Shown here: positions 49,328 to 59,029 of the stretch, piece by piece
How positions within the stretch are numbered: position 1 is the stretch's first letter
Layout of the letters: every line of letters begins with the position of its first letter
DNA from: Rhodanobacter sp. L36
Lineage (GTDB): Bacteria; Pseudomonadota; Gammaproteobacteria; Xanthomonadales; Rhodanobacteraceae
DNA length: 64,000 nt
Direction of reading: 5' to 3'
Assembly: GCF_009765755.1 (NCBI RefSeq)
Contig: NZ_LMUV01000002.1
Location: forward strand, 972,578-1,036,577
Program-made: the position numbers and the translations under genes
Notes under the pieces: generated by a model
Told to the model about the DNA's origin: nothing
Seen by the model: only the letters and a program-made list of their open reading frames with translations
The model's database searches: none

Positions 49328-49894
49328 TCAGGCCAGATTGCCGCCTTGTCTGAGACGTTCCGCCAGTCGATGGTTGAAAGTCACCATCGCGATTGGATCT
49401 ACGTGTGAACCGCCTGGGCCAAGAATGTCGTAGAGCTGACTGAGCAAATCCGTGTTTTCCGCCAGCGAGAGGTCGCTATTGGCAAGGCTCAACTCGGACT
49501 GAAGGATACGCATCGCGGTGTTCAGCCGTTGCGTATCGACTCCGCCGCCATCGGGCTGGGCGTGGGTGGAAAATTTCGCTCCACCTATAGAGCGTGGGGC
49601 GGAAACCTTCTCCGAGGTGTACTGCTCGTCCATGTTCAAGGTCGTGGAGTCAATCTGCAGGCTGCCCTCGCCCGCGACCAGCCATACCAACGAAATACCC
49701 AACGTCCGAGCCAACGTGACGCATCGCGCTCGAGAAGGGTCGGTATTGCCATCTCTCCAGCTGCGGACAACGCCTTCGGAAAAACCGCACATTCTGGCGA
49801 TTTCCGTAGCACTTCCCACCCGTTGGATTAGTAACTTGATGCGTTCGGCGAAGCTTCCTGCGCCAGCAACGGTCGTGTTTTTTTGCGTATCCAT
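49328..49894 (-). CDS. XRE-type helix-turn-helix regulator
   Basis: A 188-residue DNA-binding protein. The N-terminal helix-turn-helix (residues about 14-66) reads FAERIKLLIQRVGSATEIAR, with MCGFSEGVVRSWRDGNTDP as the recognition helix, then LARTLGISLVWLVAGEG as in phage CI-type repressors. The C-terminal half lacks a recognisable peptidase or ligand domain. ATG 49894 (MDTQKNTTV) gives the most sensible start; the frame is open for 51 codons upstream, through the intergenic region. It is divergent from the Oar-like receptor gene, with 277 bases between, and could regulate it. A palindrome CAATATTG lies at 49938-49945. Confidence 0.82.
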   Translation of the reverse strand: MDTQKNTTVAGAGSFAERIKLLIQRVGSATEIARMCGFSEGVVRSWRDGNTDPSRARCVTLARTLGISLVWLVAGEGSLQIDSTTLNMDEQYTSEKVSAPRSIGGAKFSTHAQPDGGGVDTQRLNTAMRILQSELSLANSDLSLAENTDLLSQLYDILGPGGSHVDPIAMVTFNHRLAERLRQGGNLA

Positions 49895-50171
49895 ATCTGC
49901 AACCTGTGGAAAACGGCGATGTTTAGGCCTATCTGAACAATATTGAACGGAAGGCGGGGAGAAATAAAGGTTAGGAAAGTGTTGACCTTCGTGATTTCTT
50001 GAACTAACTTCGTAATAACCTACGTATGCAGAACTCGCGTAGCACAACTTTAATCCATTTGTGGACCGCGCGGTATAGATCCGGCTTCAACTCCGGGCTT
50101 TAGATGTAACGGACACAGAAAAGTTTCATGCGCCCGGACAGTTCGGGCCGAACCATGGGGAGTCATCACGT

Positions 50172-53100
50172 ATGAATTCGCGTAAAAATTTGACCACGAG
50201 CCAGCTGCGTCGTACTTCTCTCGCCATTGGTCTTGGGCTTTGCCTGATCGGAACTGGCAATGTTCTGGCTCAGTCGACGACCGGCTCCATATTTGGCCAG
50301 GTAGCAGTCGGTAGCGGCGAAACAGTGCAGATCAAAAGCACCTCCGGCGTAAATCGCCAAGTTGCCATCGATTCTTTGGGCCACTATACCGCCAGCGCTT
50401 TGCCGCTGGGCGACTACACCGTGACCTTGCAACACAATGGTCAGGCCGTGGATTCGCGCTCAAACGTCACATTACGTGTCGGCTCGGGCACTGAAGTTTC
50501 CTTTGCAGGTACGCAGAATGCGCAGAATCTGGGCGCCGTCACGGTCCAGGCCAATGCATTGCCGACTATCGACGTCAGCGCGGTTGATTCGCGCACGGTC
50601 ATTACTTCTGAGCAGCTCGCCAAGTTGCCGATCGCCCGTAGCGCCGAAGCAATTGCATTGCTGGCGCCGGGTGTTGTTTCGGGATCGGGTCTGTTCACCA
50701 ACGCCAAAGGCCAGGCAGTAATTTCATTTGGCGGCTCGTCGGTGACTGAGAATGCCTACTACCTCAACGGCTTCAATACCACCGATCCGATCAGCGGCTT
50801 TGGCGGCCTCACGCTCCCCTATGGCGCCATCGATCAGCAGGAAATTCTGACCGGCGGCTACGATGCTGCTTATGGTCGTTCCGATGGTGGTGTGATCAGC
50901 CAAATCGGTAAGCGCGGCACCAACGAATGGCATTTTGGCGCCGCCATACAGTGGACCCCAACCGATCTGCAGAACGATCCACGCAATTTCTACTACGTGA
51001 ATTCGCGGGCGGATCTGAATCCAGACAAGGCTGGTACTCGGGGTGCGCTCCGCCAGTATCGTAATGACAACAAGTCGTGGACAACCACAGTTGATGCTTA
51101 CATCGGCGGCCCGCTGATCAAAGACAAGCTGTTCTTCTTCGCTGCGGTTGAGGCCGAGCGCGTGGAAGGCCACGGCGGCTTCAATGCGCCTGTCGGGGGC
51201 GTTGCAAGCACGAACAAAGACACTCACGAACGCTACGATAACCCGAAGTGGTACACGAAGATCGATTGGAACATCACCGACAGCAATATCCTTGAGCTTA
51301 CCGGCGCCTCCGACAAATCATCATTTCAGGGCACGGTCAACTCGTGGAGTCCGGTCACGCACAAGGACACCGGATTTAGCAGCTATGCCACCTCTACCAA
51401 AGTCGCCCAAGATCTGCTTTCGGCCAAGTTCACCAGCTACATCACCGACGATCTGACCTTGACGGCTCTGTACGGCAAGATGAAGGGCACGCTGTATAGC
51501 AACACGCCGGGTTATGACGCGTCCAATACGTATCTGTTTACTCCGGAAAACGAGAACCCGGCATATAACGGAGGCAACGTTATCCGGAACGCCCAGAATG
51601 TTATCCAGGTTTCCGATCCGGAGCACCAGACGCATACGACGGACCTGCGCATCGACTTGAGCTACAAGCTGGGCGATCACACCATTACCGGTGGTATTGA
51701 TAACCAGAACGTGGCAGACGTGGACGATGGCGTGGTGATGGGTGGCCCGGGCTATGCCTGGGAATACGACAAGGGCTCGGCAACGACTTACATCATTGGT
51801 GGTCCGGAAACCGGGGCCGACTGGCAGTTGAGTCCGTGGGTACAGGCGCCTGGTTCTGCCTCGAACGGTTACTACGTGGCTCGCTATATCCAAAGCGCCA
51901 GCGCTTCGGTGCGCGTCAATCAGCATGCGCAATATATCCAGGACGCCTGGCAGGTCAGCGATCGCTGGTTGATCAAGGCCGGCCTGCGCAATGACCAGTT
52001 CACCAACTACAACGGCGTCGGCGTGCCTTATCTGCGTCTGACCAGCCCGCAATGGGCACCACGCATCGGATTCAGCTGGGATGTCAATGGTGACTCGAGC
52101 TTCAAGGTTTATGGCAATGCCGGTCGTTATTATTTGGCGATGCCTGCTAGCGTAGCCCAGCGCTCCGCCGGTGCTTCTTTGTACACTCGTGAATACTTCA
52201 CCTACAGCGGCATTGATGCCAATGGTACCCCGACAGGTCTGACACCGATCCAGACCAGCACCGGCGGTCCGATCTCAGCCAACTTGGAATACGGTATCCC
52301 GCGCGACCCGAAGACGGCAGCGGCGACGAACCTGAAATCCGAGTACCAGGACGAGTACATATTTGGCTTCGACAAGAAGCTGGGTGATACCTGGGTATAC
52401 GGTGCCAAGGCCACGTATCGCGATCTGCGTAACGCGATCGATGATGTCGGCGACTCCCCGTCCATTGCCGCCAAGATGGCTGCGATGGGCATCGATCCTG
52501 CCACCATCGGGACGATCCAAGGCAGCTATTTGATCAATCCTGGTGCCACCAACATCTTCGAAATTCCGAAGGTCGGCGGTGGCTATTACAGCGTGGCAAT
52601 GGATTGGAAGAATGACTTCCATTTCAACACCAACCTGAAGCGCAAGTACTACGGCTTGGACATGTACCTGGAGCATCCCTTCGATGGCAAGTGGTTCGGC
52701 AAGATCGACTACCTGTACTCGAAGAGCTACGGCAACAGCGAAGGCCAGGTGCGCTCGGACATCGGGCAGACTGACGTGTCGGCCACGGTGGACTGGGATT
52801 ACGCTGCAGTAATGGATTACGCCAATGGCGACCTGTCCAACGATCGCCGCCATCAGCTCAAGGCCTTCGGCGCGTATCAGTTGACTCCAGAATGGATGGT
52901 GTCGGGCAACTTGGCGGTTCTGTCCGGCTCGCCACGCACCTGCCTGGGTGCCTACGGCGCCGACCAGACCTACCCGGGTCTCGGCTATGGTGACTATCAC
53001 CACTTCTGCAACGGTTCACCGTGGTCGCCAGGCAAGACACACAATCCTTGGACCTATACGCTCAGCCTGGGTGGCGAGTACCGCCCGGAATGGGCTGACA

Positions 53101-53297
53101 AAAAATTGGCGTTCAATGTATTTGTCTACAACGTGCTCAATCAGCAGAAGACCACGCAGACTTATGCCATCTACGGCAATTCCAAACCGGATCCGGATAA
53201 CGGCGGCGCCATTGATGGCCTGAACATCAGTTACCTGAGGCCCTATACCGCGCAGACCCCGCGCTACGTTCGTGTTGGTGTCACGTACGACTTCTGA
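50172..53297 (+). CDS. Oar-like TonB-dependent outer-membrane receptor
   Basis: A 1,041-residue outer-membrane protein. The signal peptide runs to VLAQ; it is followed by a carboxypeptidase-regulatory-like beta-sandwich (residues about 36-115, GSIFGQVAVGSGETVQ and LPLGDYTVTLQ), then a TonB plug (about 120-235, LPTIDVSAVDSRTVITSEQL) and a long beta-barrel, ending with the aromatic C-terminus VRVGVTYDF. Such receptors take up or secrete large substrates in xanthomonads; the substrate is unknown. GGGGAG lies nine bases before the ATG. It is divergent from the XRE gene and is followed by a terminator. Confidence 0.92.
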   Translation: MNSRKNLTTSQLRRTSLAIGLGLCLIGTGNVLAQSTTGSIFGQVAVGSGETVQIKSTSGVNRQVAIDSLGHYTASALPLGDYTVTLQHNGQAVDSRSNVTLRVGSGTEVSFAGTQNAQNLGAVTVQANALPTIDVSAVDSRTVITSEQLAKLPIARSAEAIALLAPGVVSGSGLFTNAKGQAVISFGGSSVTENAYYLNGFNTTDPISGFGGLTLPYGAIDQQEILTGGYDAAYGRSDGGVISQIGKRGTNEWHFGAAIQWTPTDLQNDPRNFYYVNSRADLNPDKAGTRGALRQYRNDNKSWTTTVDAYIGGPLIKDKLFFFAAVEAERVEGHGGFNAPVGGVASTNKDTHERYDNPKWYTKIDWNITDSNILELTGASDKSSFQGTVNSWSPVTHKDTGFSSYATSTKVAQDLLSAKFTSYITDDLTLTALYGKMKGTLYSNTPGYDASNTYLFTPENENPAYNGGNVIRNAQNVIQVSDPEHQTHTTDLRIDLSYKLGDHTITGGIDNQNVADVDDGVVMGGPGYAWEYDKGSATTYIIGGPETGADWQLSPWVQAPGSASNGYYVARYIQSASASVRVNQHAQYIQDAWQVSDRWLIKAGLRNDQFTNYNGVGVPYLRLTSPQWAPRIGFSWDVNGDSSFKVYGNAGRYYLAMPASVAQRSAGASLYTREYFTYSGIDANGTPTGLTPIQTSTGGPISANLEYGIPRDPKTAAATNLKSEYQDEYIFGFDKKLGDTWVYGAKATYRDLRNAIDDVGDSPSIAAKMAAMGIDPATIGTIQGSYLINPGATNIFEIPKVGGGYYSVAMDWKNDFHFNTNLKRKYYGLDMYLEHPFDGKWFGKIDYLYSKSYGNSEGQVRSDIGQTDVSATVDWDYAAVMDYANGDLSNDRRHQLKAFGAYQLTPEWMVSGNLAVLSGSPRTCLGAYGADQTYPGLGYGDYHHFCNGSPWSPGKTHNPWTYTLSLGGEYRPEWADKKLAFNVFVYNVLNQQKTTQTYAIYGNSKPDPDNGGAIDGLNISYLRPYTAQTPRYVRVGVTYDF

Positions 53298-53334
53298 TGC
53301 TTTGACGCGATAACTACATCGTTGTAGCTTCAAG

Positions 53335-53365
53335 AAAGCCGCTGGTAACCCCAGCGGCTTTTTTT
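53335..53365 (+). terminator. Rho-independent terminator after the receptor gene
   Basis: AAGCCGCTGG, short loop, CCAGCGGCTT, then further T (seven in all), 38 bases after the stop codon. Confidence 0.92.
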
Positions 53366-53494
53366 GGCGTATCTGGACACGGCCAAAGGTAGTTCAAGGT
53401 CGTGACACTTGTCGTGTCGAGCGATTTATCAGAATCAGTTCTCGCAAGGAAAGTCTGATGAGCCAGCGCGAACGTTAATTATCAAGGGCGCCAC

Positions 53495-55372
53495 ATGAGC
53501 CAATTCGCGTTACTCCGCAAACGTCGATTCGCACCATTCTTCTGGACACAAGCCCTCGGCGCTTTTAACGACAACGCGTTCCGCAATGCTCTGGTGATGC
53601 TGGTTGCGTTTCAGATGAGGCTGGATGACCGGAGCGTGTCGCTCTATACCAACTTGGCGCCGGCGCTTTTCATCATTCCGTTCTTTCTCTTTTCCGCAAC
53701 GGCGGGCCAGCTGGCAGAGAAGTACGAAAAGAGCAGGATCATCCGCTATGTGAAGTTGTTCGAGATAGGCGCCATGCTGCTTGCGGCATTCGGTTTCTAT
53801 ACGCATCACACATCGATGCTGCTTGTGGTCCTGTTTTTGATGGGCATGCACTCGACAATGTTTGGCCCGATCAAGTATGCGATTCTCCCGCAGTCGCTAC
53901 AGCCCAATGAACTGGTCGGTGGCAATGGCCTGATCGAGACCGGTACGCAGTTGGCCATCTTGATCGGGATGATCGTTGGCGGCAGCCTGATGCAAGTTGC
54001 CGGCTTTGGAACACTACTCGCTGGTGGCGTGACGACAGCCATCGCAGTCGCTGGGTATCTGGTGAGCCGCGCCATTCCGACGGCGCCGGCAACCGCGCCT
54101 GACCTGAAGTTCAACTGGAATTTGTTCAGTGAAACAGGTCGCGTCTTGGGCATCACCCGTCAGGACCGCGCCGTGTTCAATGCCGTACTCGGCATTTCCT
54201 GGTTCTGGTTTTTTGGCACTGTGCTTACAGCCCAACTGCCGTCCTTTACGCGGATCAATCTTGGCGGCGATGGCTCGGTCAATATCCTGGTGTTGACGCT
54301 TTTCTCCATTGGAACGGGCATCGGCTCTCTCTTGTGCGAGCGGATGTCGGGACGTCGGGTTGAGGTCGGACTGGTACCTCTGGGCGCGTTCGGTCTGACC
54401 ATATTCGGGATCGATCTTTTTTTCGCGCGCCCAAATGCGGCGCTGACGCATGGGCTGAACTGGATGGAATTTCTGCATTCCTCCGGCAATTGGCGTATTG
54501 CGCTGGATCTCGCGCTGATCGGCATGTTTGCCGGTTTTTACGTGGTGCCGCTGTTTGCCTTCATCCAGAGCCGCACCCCGCGCGATCGCCTGTCTCGCGT
54601 GATTGCCGGCAACAATATTGTCAATGCGATCTTCATTTGTGCCGCTGCCGGCTTCGGGCTCGGCCTTGGTTCGATGGGGCTGGGCATACCGCAAATTTTC
54701 CTGGTGACGGCCGTGCTCAACGCGCTGGTCGCGGTCTACATCTTCACCCTGGTTCCCGAATTCCTGATGAGGTTCATCACTTGGGTGCTGGTGAATACGC
54801 TTTATCGCGTGCGAACCGACGGAGCGCGAAACATCCCCGAAGAAGGCGCCGTGCTGCTGGTTTGCAACCATGTGAGCTACATGGATCCACTGTTGCTGAT
54901 GGCGAATCTCCGCCGTCCGGTTCGTTTCGTCATGTACTACAAAATTTTCAACGTGCCTCTGCTGCGTTTCGTGTTTCGAACTGCGAAAGCCATTCCAATC
55001 GCGGGACACAAGGAAGATCCCACGGTGCTCCAGACTGCCTACGATGCCATTGATGATGCGCTAGCGGCAGGTGAGGTCGTCTGCATTTTCCCCGAAGGTG
55101 CGCTCACGCGTGATGGCGAGATTGCTCCATTTCGGTCCGGCGTCGAAAAAATTCTGCAACGTCGCCCGGTAACCGTCGTGCCGATGGCGTTGCGCGGTTT
55201 GTGGGGCAGCATGTGGAGTCGGCGCGATTCCACGCTGAGCAGGGCGCGATTGCCGCGGCGATTCCGTGCACACGTGGAACTGATTATCGACGCCGCTATT
55301 CCGATAACCGAAACCGTACAAGCAACGGGTCTCGAATCACGAATCCGCGCGTTGCGCGGGAATTCTCCATAA
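53495..55372 (+). CDS. MFS transporter fused to PlsC-type acyltransferase
   Basis: A 625-residue fusion. Residues about 1-425 form a major-facilitator domain of about 12 segments (FWTQALGAFNDNAFRNALVML at the start is typical of LplT-like lysophospholipid flippases). Residues about 440-625 are a PlsC acyltransferase with NHVSYMDP (NHxxxxD catalytic block) and IFPEGALTRDGE, and the substrate block VPMALRGLWGS. In related bacteria the LplT-Aas type proteins flip lysophospholipid inward and reacylate it; this one lacks the AMP-binding acyl-ACP synthetase domain. Start ATG 53495 fits the family. No operon partner is evident. Confidence 0.9.
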   Translation: MSQFALLRKRRFAPFFWTQALGAFNDNAFRNALVMLVAFQMRLDDRSVSLYTNLAPALFIIPFFLFSATAGQLAEKYEKSRIIRYVKLFEIGAMLLAAFGFYTHHTSMLLVVLFLMGMHSTMFGPIKYAILPQSLQPNELVGGNGLIETGTQLAILIGMIVGGSLMQVAGFGTLLAGGVTTAIAVAGYLVSRAIPTAPATAPDLKFNWNLFSETGRVLGITRQDRAVFNAVLGISWFWFFGTVLTAQLPSFTRINLGGDGSVNILVLTLFSIGTGIGSLLCERMSGRRVEVGLVPLGAFGLTIFGIDLFFARPNAALTHGLNWMEFLHSSGNWRIALDLALIGMFAGFYVVPLFAFIQSRTPRDRLSRVIAGNNIVNAIFICAAAGFGLGLGSMGLGIPQIFLVTAVLNALVAVYIFTLVPEFLMRFITWVLVNTLYRVRTDGARNIPEEGAVLLVCNHVSYMDPLLLMANLRRPVRFVMYYKIFNVPLLRFVFRTAKAIPIAGHKEDPTVLQTAYDAIDDALAAGEVVCIFPEGALTRDGEIAPFRSGVEKILQRRPVTVVPMALRGLWGSMWSRRDSTLSRARLPRRFRAHVELIIDAAIPITETVQATGLESRIRALRGNSP

Positions 55373-55395
55373 GCTGTCAGGAACGCACGGCTGCG

Positions 55396-56268
55396 TTAGT
55401 CGCCGAGCCAGCCACCGACGACGATCAACGCGACCACGCTCAACCACGCCAGCAGAGCGCGCAACAAGGTCGCACGCAAGCGGATCAGTTCGACCAGCGG
55501 GTCGCTGCGTTCTTCGGCGTAGCCATCGCCCGCCTCGATGTCCACGAGAACATCCGCTTGTGCCGCAGCACCTAGAAATTCCGGGCCCGACTTGTACCAG
55601 CTCGTGGGCGCTGCTTGTTTGTGCCACTGGCGCCATGCACCGATTACGGCGTCCCAGTGACCCACGATCGCGAGAGTGAACACCATAAACTGAGCTGGCA
55701 GCCAGTCGAGTGTGTTTGCCAGATACCCCGCCGCAGTCCGGCTGCCGTTATCCAGTGACAACGACTCATCCCGGCTCAGCGTCTGCGCAAGCCTGTAAAG
55801 CAAAGCACCCGCCGGTCCCAACAGAAAAAACCATAGAAGTACCGCGAAGCGCCGACGCAGTGCGGCGTATGCGATGGCGACGCCGAGATCCGGCGCGTTC
55901 CAAGCGATGCTGTTTCCATCGTCGGAAAGATGCTGCGCCGCAGCCTCACGACTGGCGCCGTCGGGCGCATGCAGGATCGCTTCGAGATCCGATTCGAACT
56001 CGCGCGGACCGAAGCAATACAACAACACGGCCAGCGAGAAAATCATCTGCAAAAGGTCGCCGATCGGCAAGCGATCAAGCAACCACATCAGCACCACGCA
56101 CACGATCACGGGCAGCAAAATGGCAAGAAGCACGCGCCCGAATCCGCTGGTATCGGACAGCTGTCTTACCCAACGTCGAAACCAGCCGAAGTCGCGCGCC
56201 TGCGCAAGTTGCGGCAAGAAGTGGAGCAATCCAAGAGCGATGAGGGCGGTGAGTAGGCTGATGGCCAT
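55396..56268 (-). CDS. ampE: AmpE-like inner-membrane protein
   Basis: A 290-residue protein with several hydrophobic segments (MAISLLTALIALGLLHFLPQ, VLLAILLPVIVCVVLMWLL, FAVLLWFFLLGPAGALLYRL and a C-terminal helix LLAWLSVVALIVVGGWL). It matches the AmpE/CobD-related family named for a role in beta-lactamase regulation; the segment VLLYCFGPREFESDL is a family block. ATG 56268 starts at the first membrane helix; the frame is open 29 codons further upstream without similarity. No ampD or ampR is next to it. Its exact biochemical action is not established. Confidence 0.8.
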   Translation of the reverse strand: MAISLLTALIALGLLHFLPQLAQARDFGWFRRWVRQLSDTSGFGRVLLAILLPVIVCVVLMWLLDRLPIGDLLQMIFSLAVLLYCFGPREFESDLEAILHAPDGASREAAAQHLSDDGNSIAWNAPDLGVAIAYAALRRRFAVLLWFFLLGPAGALLYRLAQTLSRDESLSLDNGSRTAAGYLANTLDWLPAQFMVFTLAIVGHWDAVIGAWRQWHKQAAPTSWYKSGPEFLGAAAQADVLVDIEAGDGYAEERSDPLVELIRLRATLLRALLAWLSVVALIVVGGWLGD

Positions 56269-56366
56269 GCTGCTAGCTCGTGGAACGTTGTCGACATTGT
56301 ATGCGACGAAATCCTTTCGGCGCAGGCTGGCTTGCTCAGGCCGTATCGACGCCAATCAACGCGACA

Positions 56367-57341
56367 TCATGGCCGATCGGACACTTCGATAAGACTGTCC
56401 AGACTCAGTCCCGCACGAAGCATGAGCCAGTGCGACAGCAACTGGTAAGACACCGACAGTGCCGTGGAAGGAACGAAGGTTCCGTCTGCCAGACCATCGA
56501 CAATCTGCTGTGGCGTGAACCAGCGTGCGTCTTCCAGTTCGTCGTCGCGCATGATGATTTCGCGTGACGTGGCGGTCGCGATGAAGCCCACCATCAATGA
56601 TGCGGGCATCGGCCACGGTTGCGAAGAGTGATAATGCACCTCTCCGACGATCACGCCGGCTTCTTCGGCCACTTCGCGACGCACAGCGTCTTCCAGCGAT
56701 TCGCCGGGTTCGACAAAACCGGCAAGCGTGGAATACCGGCCAGCCGGCCAGCCAGCCTGACGCCCCAGAAGGCAGGCGCCAGCATGTTCGACGAGCATAA
56801 TGACGGCCGCATCGGTACGCGGGAAATGCAGGCGGCCACATTCCGGATTCGCACACTGCGCGCGATGACCTGCAGCGACCAACTGCACGGATGCGCCGCA
56901 GTAGGCGCAATGTCTGTTTTCGCGCTGCCAATGAGCCAAGCCCTTGGCGTATGCGAACAGGCCGGCTTCCATGGCGATCAGTTCAAGCCCTGCGACACGA
57001 AGGCCCATGCGGCGCGCATCAAGTGCAACTTCCAGCGCATCGATGCGATTAGGATCGTCGATCGCCAGCATGAAATACGTATGGCCTTCGGCGACACCGA
57101 GAAAAGTCGCAGGGATATCATCTAGAAGTTTTGTGCGATCGCTGGCATCGATCCAGCGCAAGGCGATGGCGTCGCGGCGAAGAAATGCTTCGCCGGCGCC
57201 ATCGAGAAGAACGTAGCGGGTGTTGCCGGAACGCTGTTGCTCGTCGATCCACCCAGCCTTGTCACGGTGTTCGGCCTGTCGATCAAGTACGAGGCTGAGC
57301 CCCGCGAAGGTATTGATGCGCGGCGATGGCATCTGATCCAT
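56367..57341 (-). CDS. nudC: NADH pyrophosphatase / RNA deNADding hydrolase
   Basis: Nudix hydrolase that cleaves NAD(H) and removes NAD caps from RNA. The 324-residue protein has the zinc motif CAYCGA ... CANPECG (about residues 145-168), the Nudix box GFVEPGESLEDAVRREVAEE, and SQPWPMPASLM just after it, which is characteristic of NudC. The N-terminal domain is the usual extra NUDIX-like module. ATG 57341 is possible, with another Met three codons later. It ends about 100 bases from ampE and starts nine bases after the erpA stop on the same strand. Confidence 0.93.
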   Translation of the reverse strand: MDQMPSPRINTFAGLSLVLDRQAEHRDKAGWIDEQQRSGNTRYVLLDGAGEAFLRRDAIALRWIDASDRTKLLDDIPATFLGVAEGHTYFMLAIDDPNRIDALEVALDARRMGLRVAGLELIAMEAGLFAYAKGLAHWQRENRHCAYCGASVQLVAAGHRAQCANPECGRLHFPRTDAAVIMLVEHAGACLLGRQAGWPAGRYSTLAGFVEPGESLEDAVRREVAEEAGVIVGEVHYHSSQPWPMPASLMVGFIATATSREIIMRDDELEDARWFTPQQIVDGLADGTFVPSTALSVSYQLLSHWLMLRAGLSLDSLIEVSDRP

Positions 57342-57350
57342 GAGTGCCGC

Positions 57351-57719
57351 TCAGGTCGAAAACGAAGAGCCGCAGCCGCACGTGGTCTTGGCGTTCGGGT
57401 TGCTGATCACGAACTGCGAGCCGCTGAGATTCTCGGCGTAGTCGATTTTCGCGCCAGTCAGATACTGCAGCGAGAGTGGATCGCACAGCAGCGTTACGCC
57501 TTCGCGCTCAATCGCAAAATCATCTTCGGCCTGGGCCTCGTCGAAGGTGAAGCCGTACTGGAATCCGGAGCAGCCGCCGCCGGTGATGTAGACCCGCAAC
57601 TTCAACCCGGGGTTGCCTTCCTCGGCGATGAGTTCATGCACCTTGTGCGCGGCGGCTTCAGTGAACAGCAGTGGCGCGCCGCTGTTGCGATAGTCGGGAA
57701 TGGTGACGATGGTTTCCAT
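57351..57719 (-). CDS. erpA: Iron-sulfur cluster insertion protein ErpA
   Basis: A-type carrier delivering [4Fe-4S] clusters to target enzymes such as isoprenoid-pathway proteins. The 122-residue protein contains the three cluster cysteines, Cys50 in GGGCSGFQY and Cys114/Cys116 in TCGCGSSF, in the family spacing. ATG 57719 ([12 protein letters not shown]) gives normal size; an open frame runs 49 codons upstream without similarity. It lies between nudC and the bactofilin gene on the same strand. Confidence 0.94.
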   Translation of the reverse strand: METIVTIPDYRNSGAPLLFTEAAAHKVHELIAEEGNPGLKLRVYITGGGCSGFQYGFTFDEAQAEDDFAIEREGVTLLCDPLSLQYLTGAKIDYAENLSGSQFVISNPNAKTTCGCGSSFST

Positions 57720-57765
57720 GTACTTCAGATGGGGCCGTGGCAGACAAGCGCAAGCATACTTTGCT

Positions 57766-58185
57766 TCAGGCCGCGGCGGTTTCTTCCAGCGCGACAGGCG
57801 CCGGCAGTTCGCGCTGCGCTTCCTCGACTTGTCGAGAGATCCTGCCGTTGACCTGCGCGCCGGCACTCATTTCGAGTGTGTGGTAGCGAAGGTCGCCGTC
57901 GATGTGCGCCTGCGGAGCCAGTTCCAGCCGCGCACTCACGTGCAAGTCGCCCGTTACGTGTCCGTTGATCACGGCATGAGGCACGCGAATTTCGCCCTGA
58001 ACCTGTCCGAATTCGCTCAACGTGAGGATGGCATCGTCGCCCTCCCCTAAAACAGTTCCCTCGATGCGGCCGTCGAGATGCAAGGCGCCGCTGAAACGCA
58101 AGTCGCCGCGGATGACAGTACCGCGCGCGATAAGGCTCGTTTCGTGGCTGGTGTTGCTGCGCTCGTTGCGCCTACGGTTGAGCAT
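57766..58185 (-). CDS. Bactofilin
   Basis: A 139-residue polymerising cytoskeletal protein with the bactofilin core (about residues 15-115): [27 protein letters not shown] and [17 protein letters not shown] form repeated beta-helix turns. Tails are short and disordered, Ala/Glu rich. Bactofilins often work with M23 peptidases in shaping the wall, but the M23 gene here (34.2 kb) is far away. It overlaps the preceding gene by 14 bases. Confidence 0.93.
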   Translation of the reverse strand: MLNRRRNERSNTSHETSLIARGTVIRGDLRFSGALHLDGRIEGTVLGEGDDAILTLSEFGQVQGEIRVPHAVINGHVTGDLHVSARLELAPQAHIDGDLRYHTLEMSAGAQVNGRISRQVEEAQRELPAPVALEETAAA

Positions 58186-58927
58186 CGTGATTCCCCTGAG
58201 CTGTGCTGATGATGTTGCCGTTCAACGCGTCGCCCCATGCGACGGTTCGAACGATGGGCTCTTCGCCATGCGGCTGGACGCGGATCTGCAACTGGGTCGG
58301 CCGGAAATCGGCCGGAATCGCCATGGTGCCCTGCAATTGCTGGAAATACATGAAGTGAAAGGGCAGCCCATCTTTCTGGGATGTATCGCCCAGCGCCGCC
58401 CAATCGAGTTGAACCACCTTGTCACCGCGCAGACCTTCGACGCTGGCCACGACATTGCCGGTGGTTTCGTCGCCACGTTTGGCGTTCTGGGTCAGGCTCA
58501 GGATGAGATTCCAGCCGCGCGAGCCGGTAATCGGCTGCAGCTTCACTTCCTGCAATTTGAGACCCTGGCGTTGGGCGTCGCCGCCCACCAGTCGGGAATA
58601 GAACCCGAGGTCCGCACGCAAGCCGCTGATTTCTTCCTCGCGCTGCGCCAAGGTTCCGCGCAGCGAACGGGTCGCGACGTCATCGACCTGAGCCGCGCGC
58701 TGAAGATTGGCGATCTGCTGTTTGAGGCCGTCCAGTTCGACGCTTTCAGCATGTTGCTGCCGCTGCGTTACGGCTGCTGGCGAGGCGTGTCGAGCCAGCA
58801 AGCTTGCGCAGAAAGCGGTGAATACCAGACTGCCGAGCCACGCAGCCCCCAGCCACAACCAGCGTCGTCGAGAATCCATGTCGTCGTGCCGGCGCACCAC
58901 GAAACGCGGCGGTGGTCGTGAAGCCAT
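58172..58927 (-). CDS. Membrane protein with coiled coil (DUF6776-like)
   Basis: A 251-residue protein with one N-terminal transmembrane helix (WLWLGAAWLGSLVFTAFCASLL, about residues 23-44), a heptad-like coiled coil (about 55-110, including LKQQIANLQRAAQVDD and LAQREEEISGLRADLGFY) and a C-terminal beta-rich periplasmic domain. The shape and the DLGFYSRLVGG segment match the DUF6776 family. The function is unknown; in xanthomonads it stands beside bactofilin, and here the two reading frames overlap by 14 bases, pointing to a joint role in the envelope. Another Met at residue 17 is an alternative start. Confidence 0.8.
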   Translation of the reverse strand: MASRPPPRFVVRRHDDMDSRRRWLWLGAAWLGSLVFTAFCASLLARHASPAAVTQRQQHAESVELDGLKQQIANLQRAAQVDDVATRSLRGTLAQREEEISGLRADLGFYSRLVGGDAQRQGLKLQEVKLQPITGSRGWNLILSLTQNAKRGDETTGNVVASVEGLRGDKVVQLDWAALGDTSQKDGLPFHFMYFQQLQGTMAIPADFRPTQLQIRVQPHGEEPIVRTVAWGDALNGNIISTAQGNHDAQP

Positions 58928-59029
58928 GGAGGGCTTTCCGGCAAAGAACGAAGATATAGCCCTGCCGCGATCAACGCGTCAAGGAACGAGCGCACGCTTC
59001 CATCGCGCTCGTGCCGGGTCTCGGGAAAT

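Noticed and set aside
54014..55009. 331-codon open frame opposite the MFS-acyltransferase gene
   Set aside because: Antisense shadow; low-complexity, His/Arg/Glu-rich composition.
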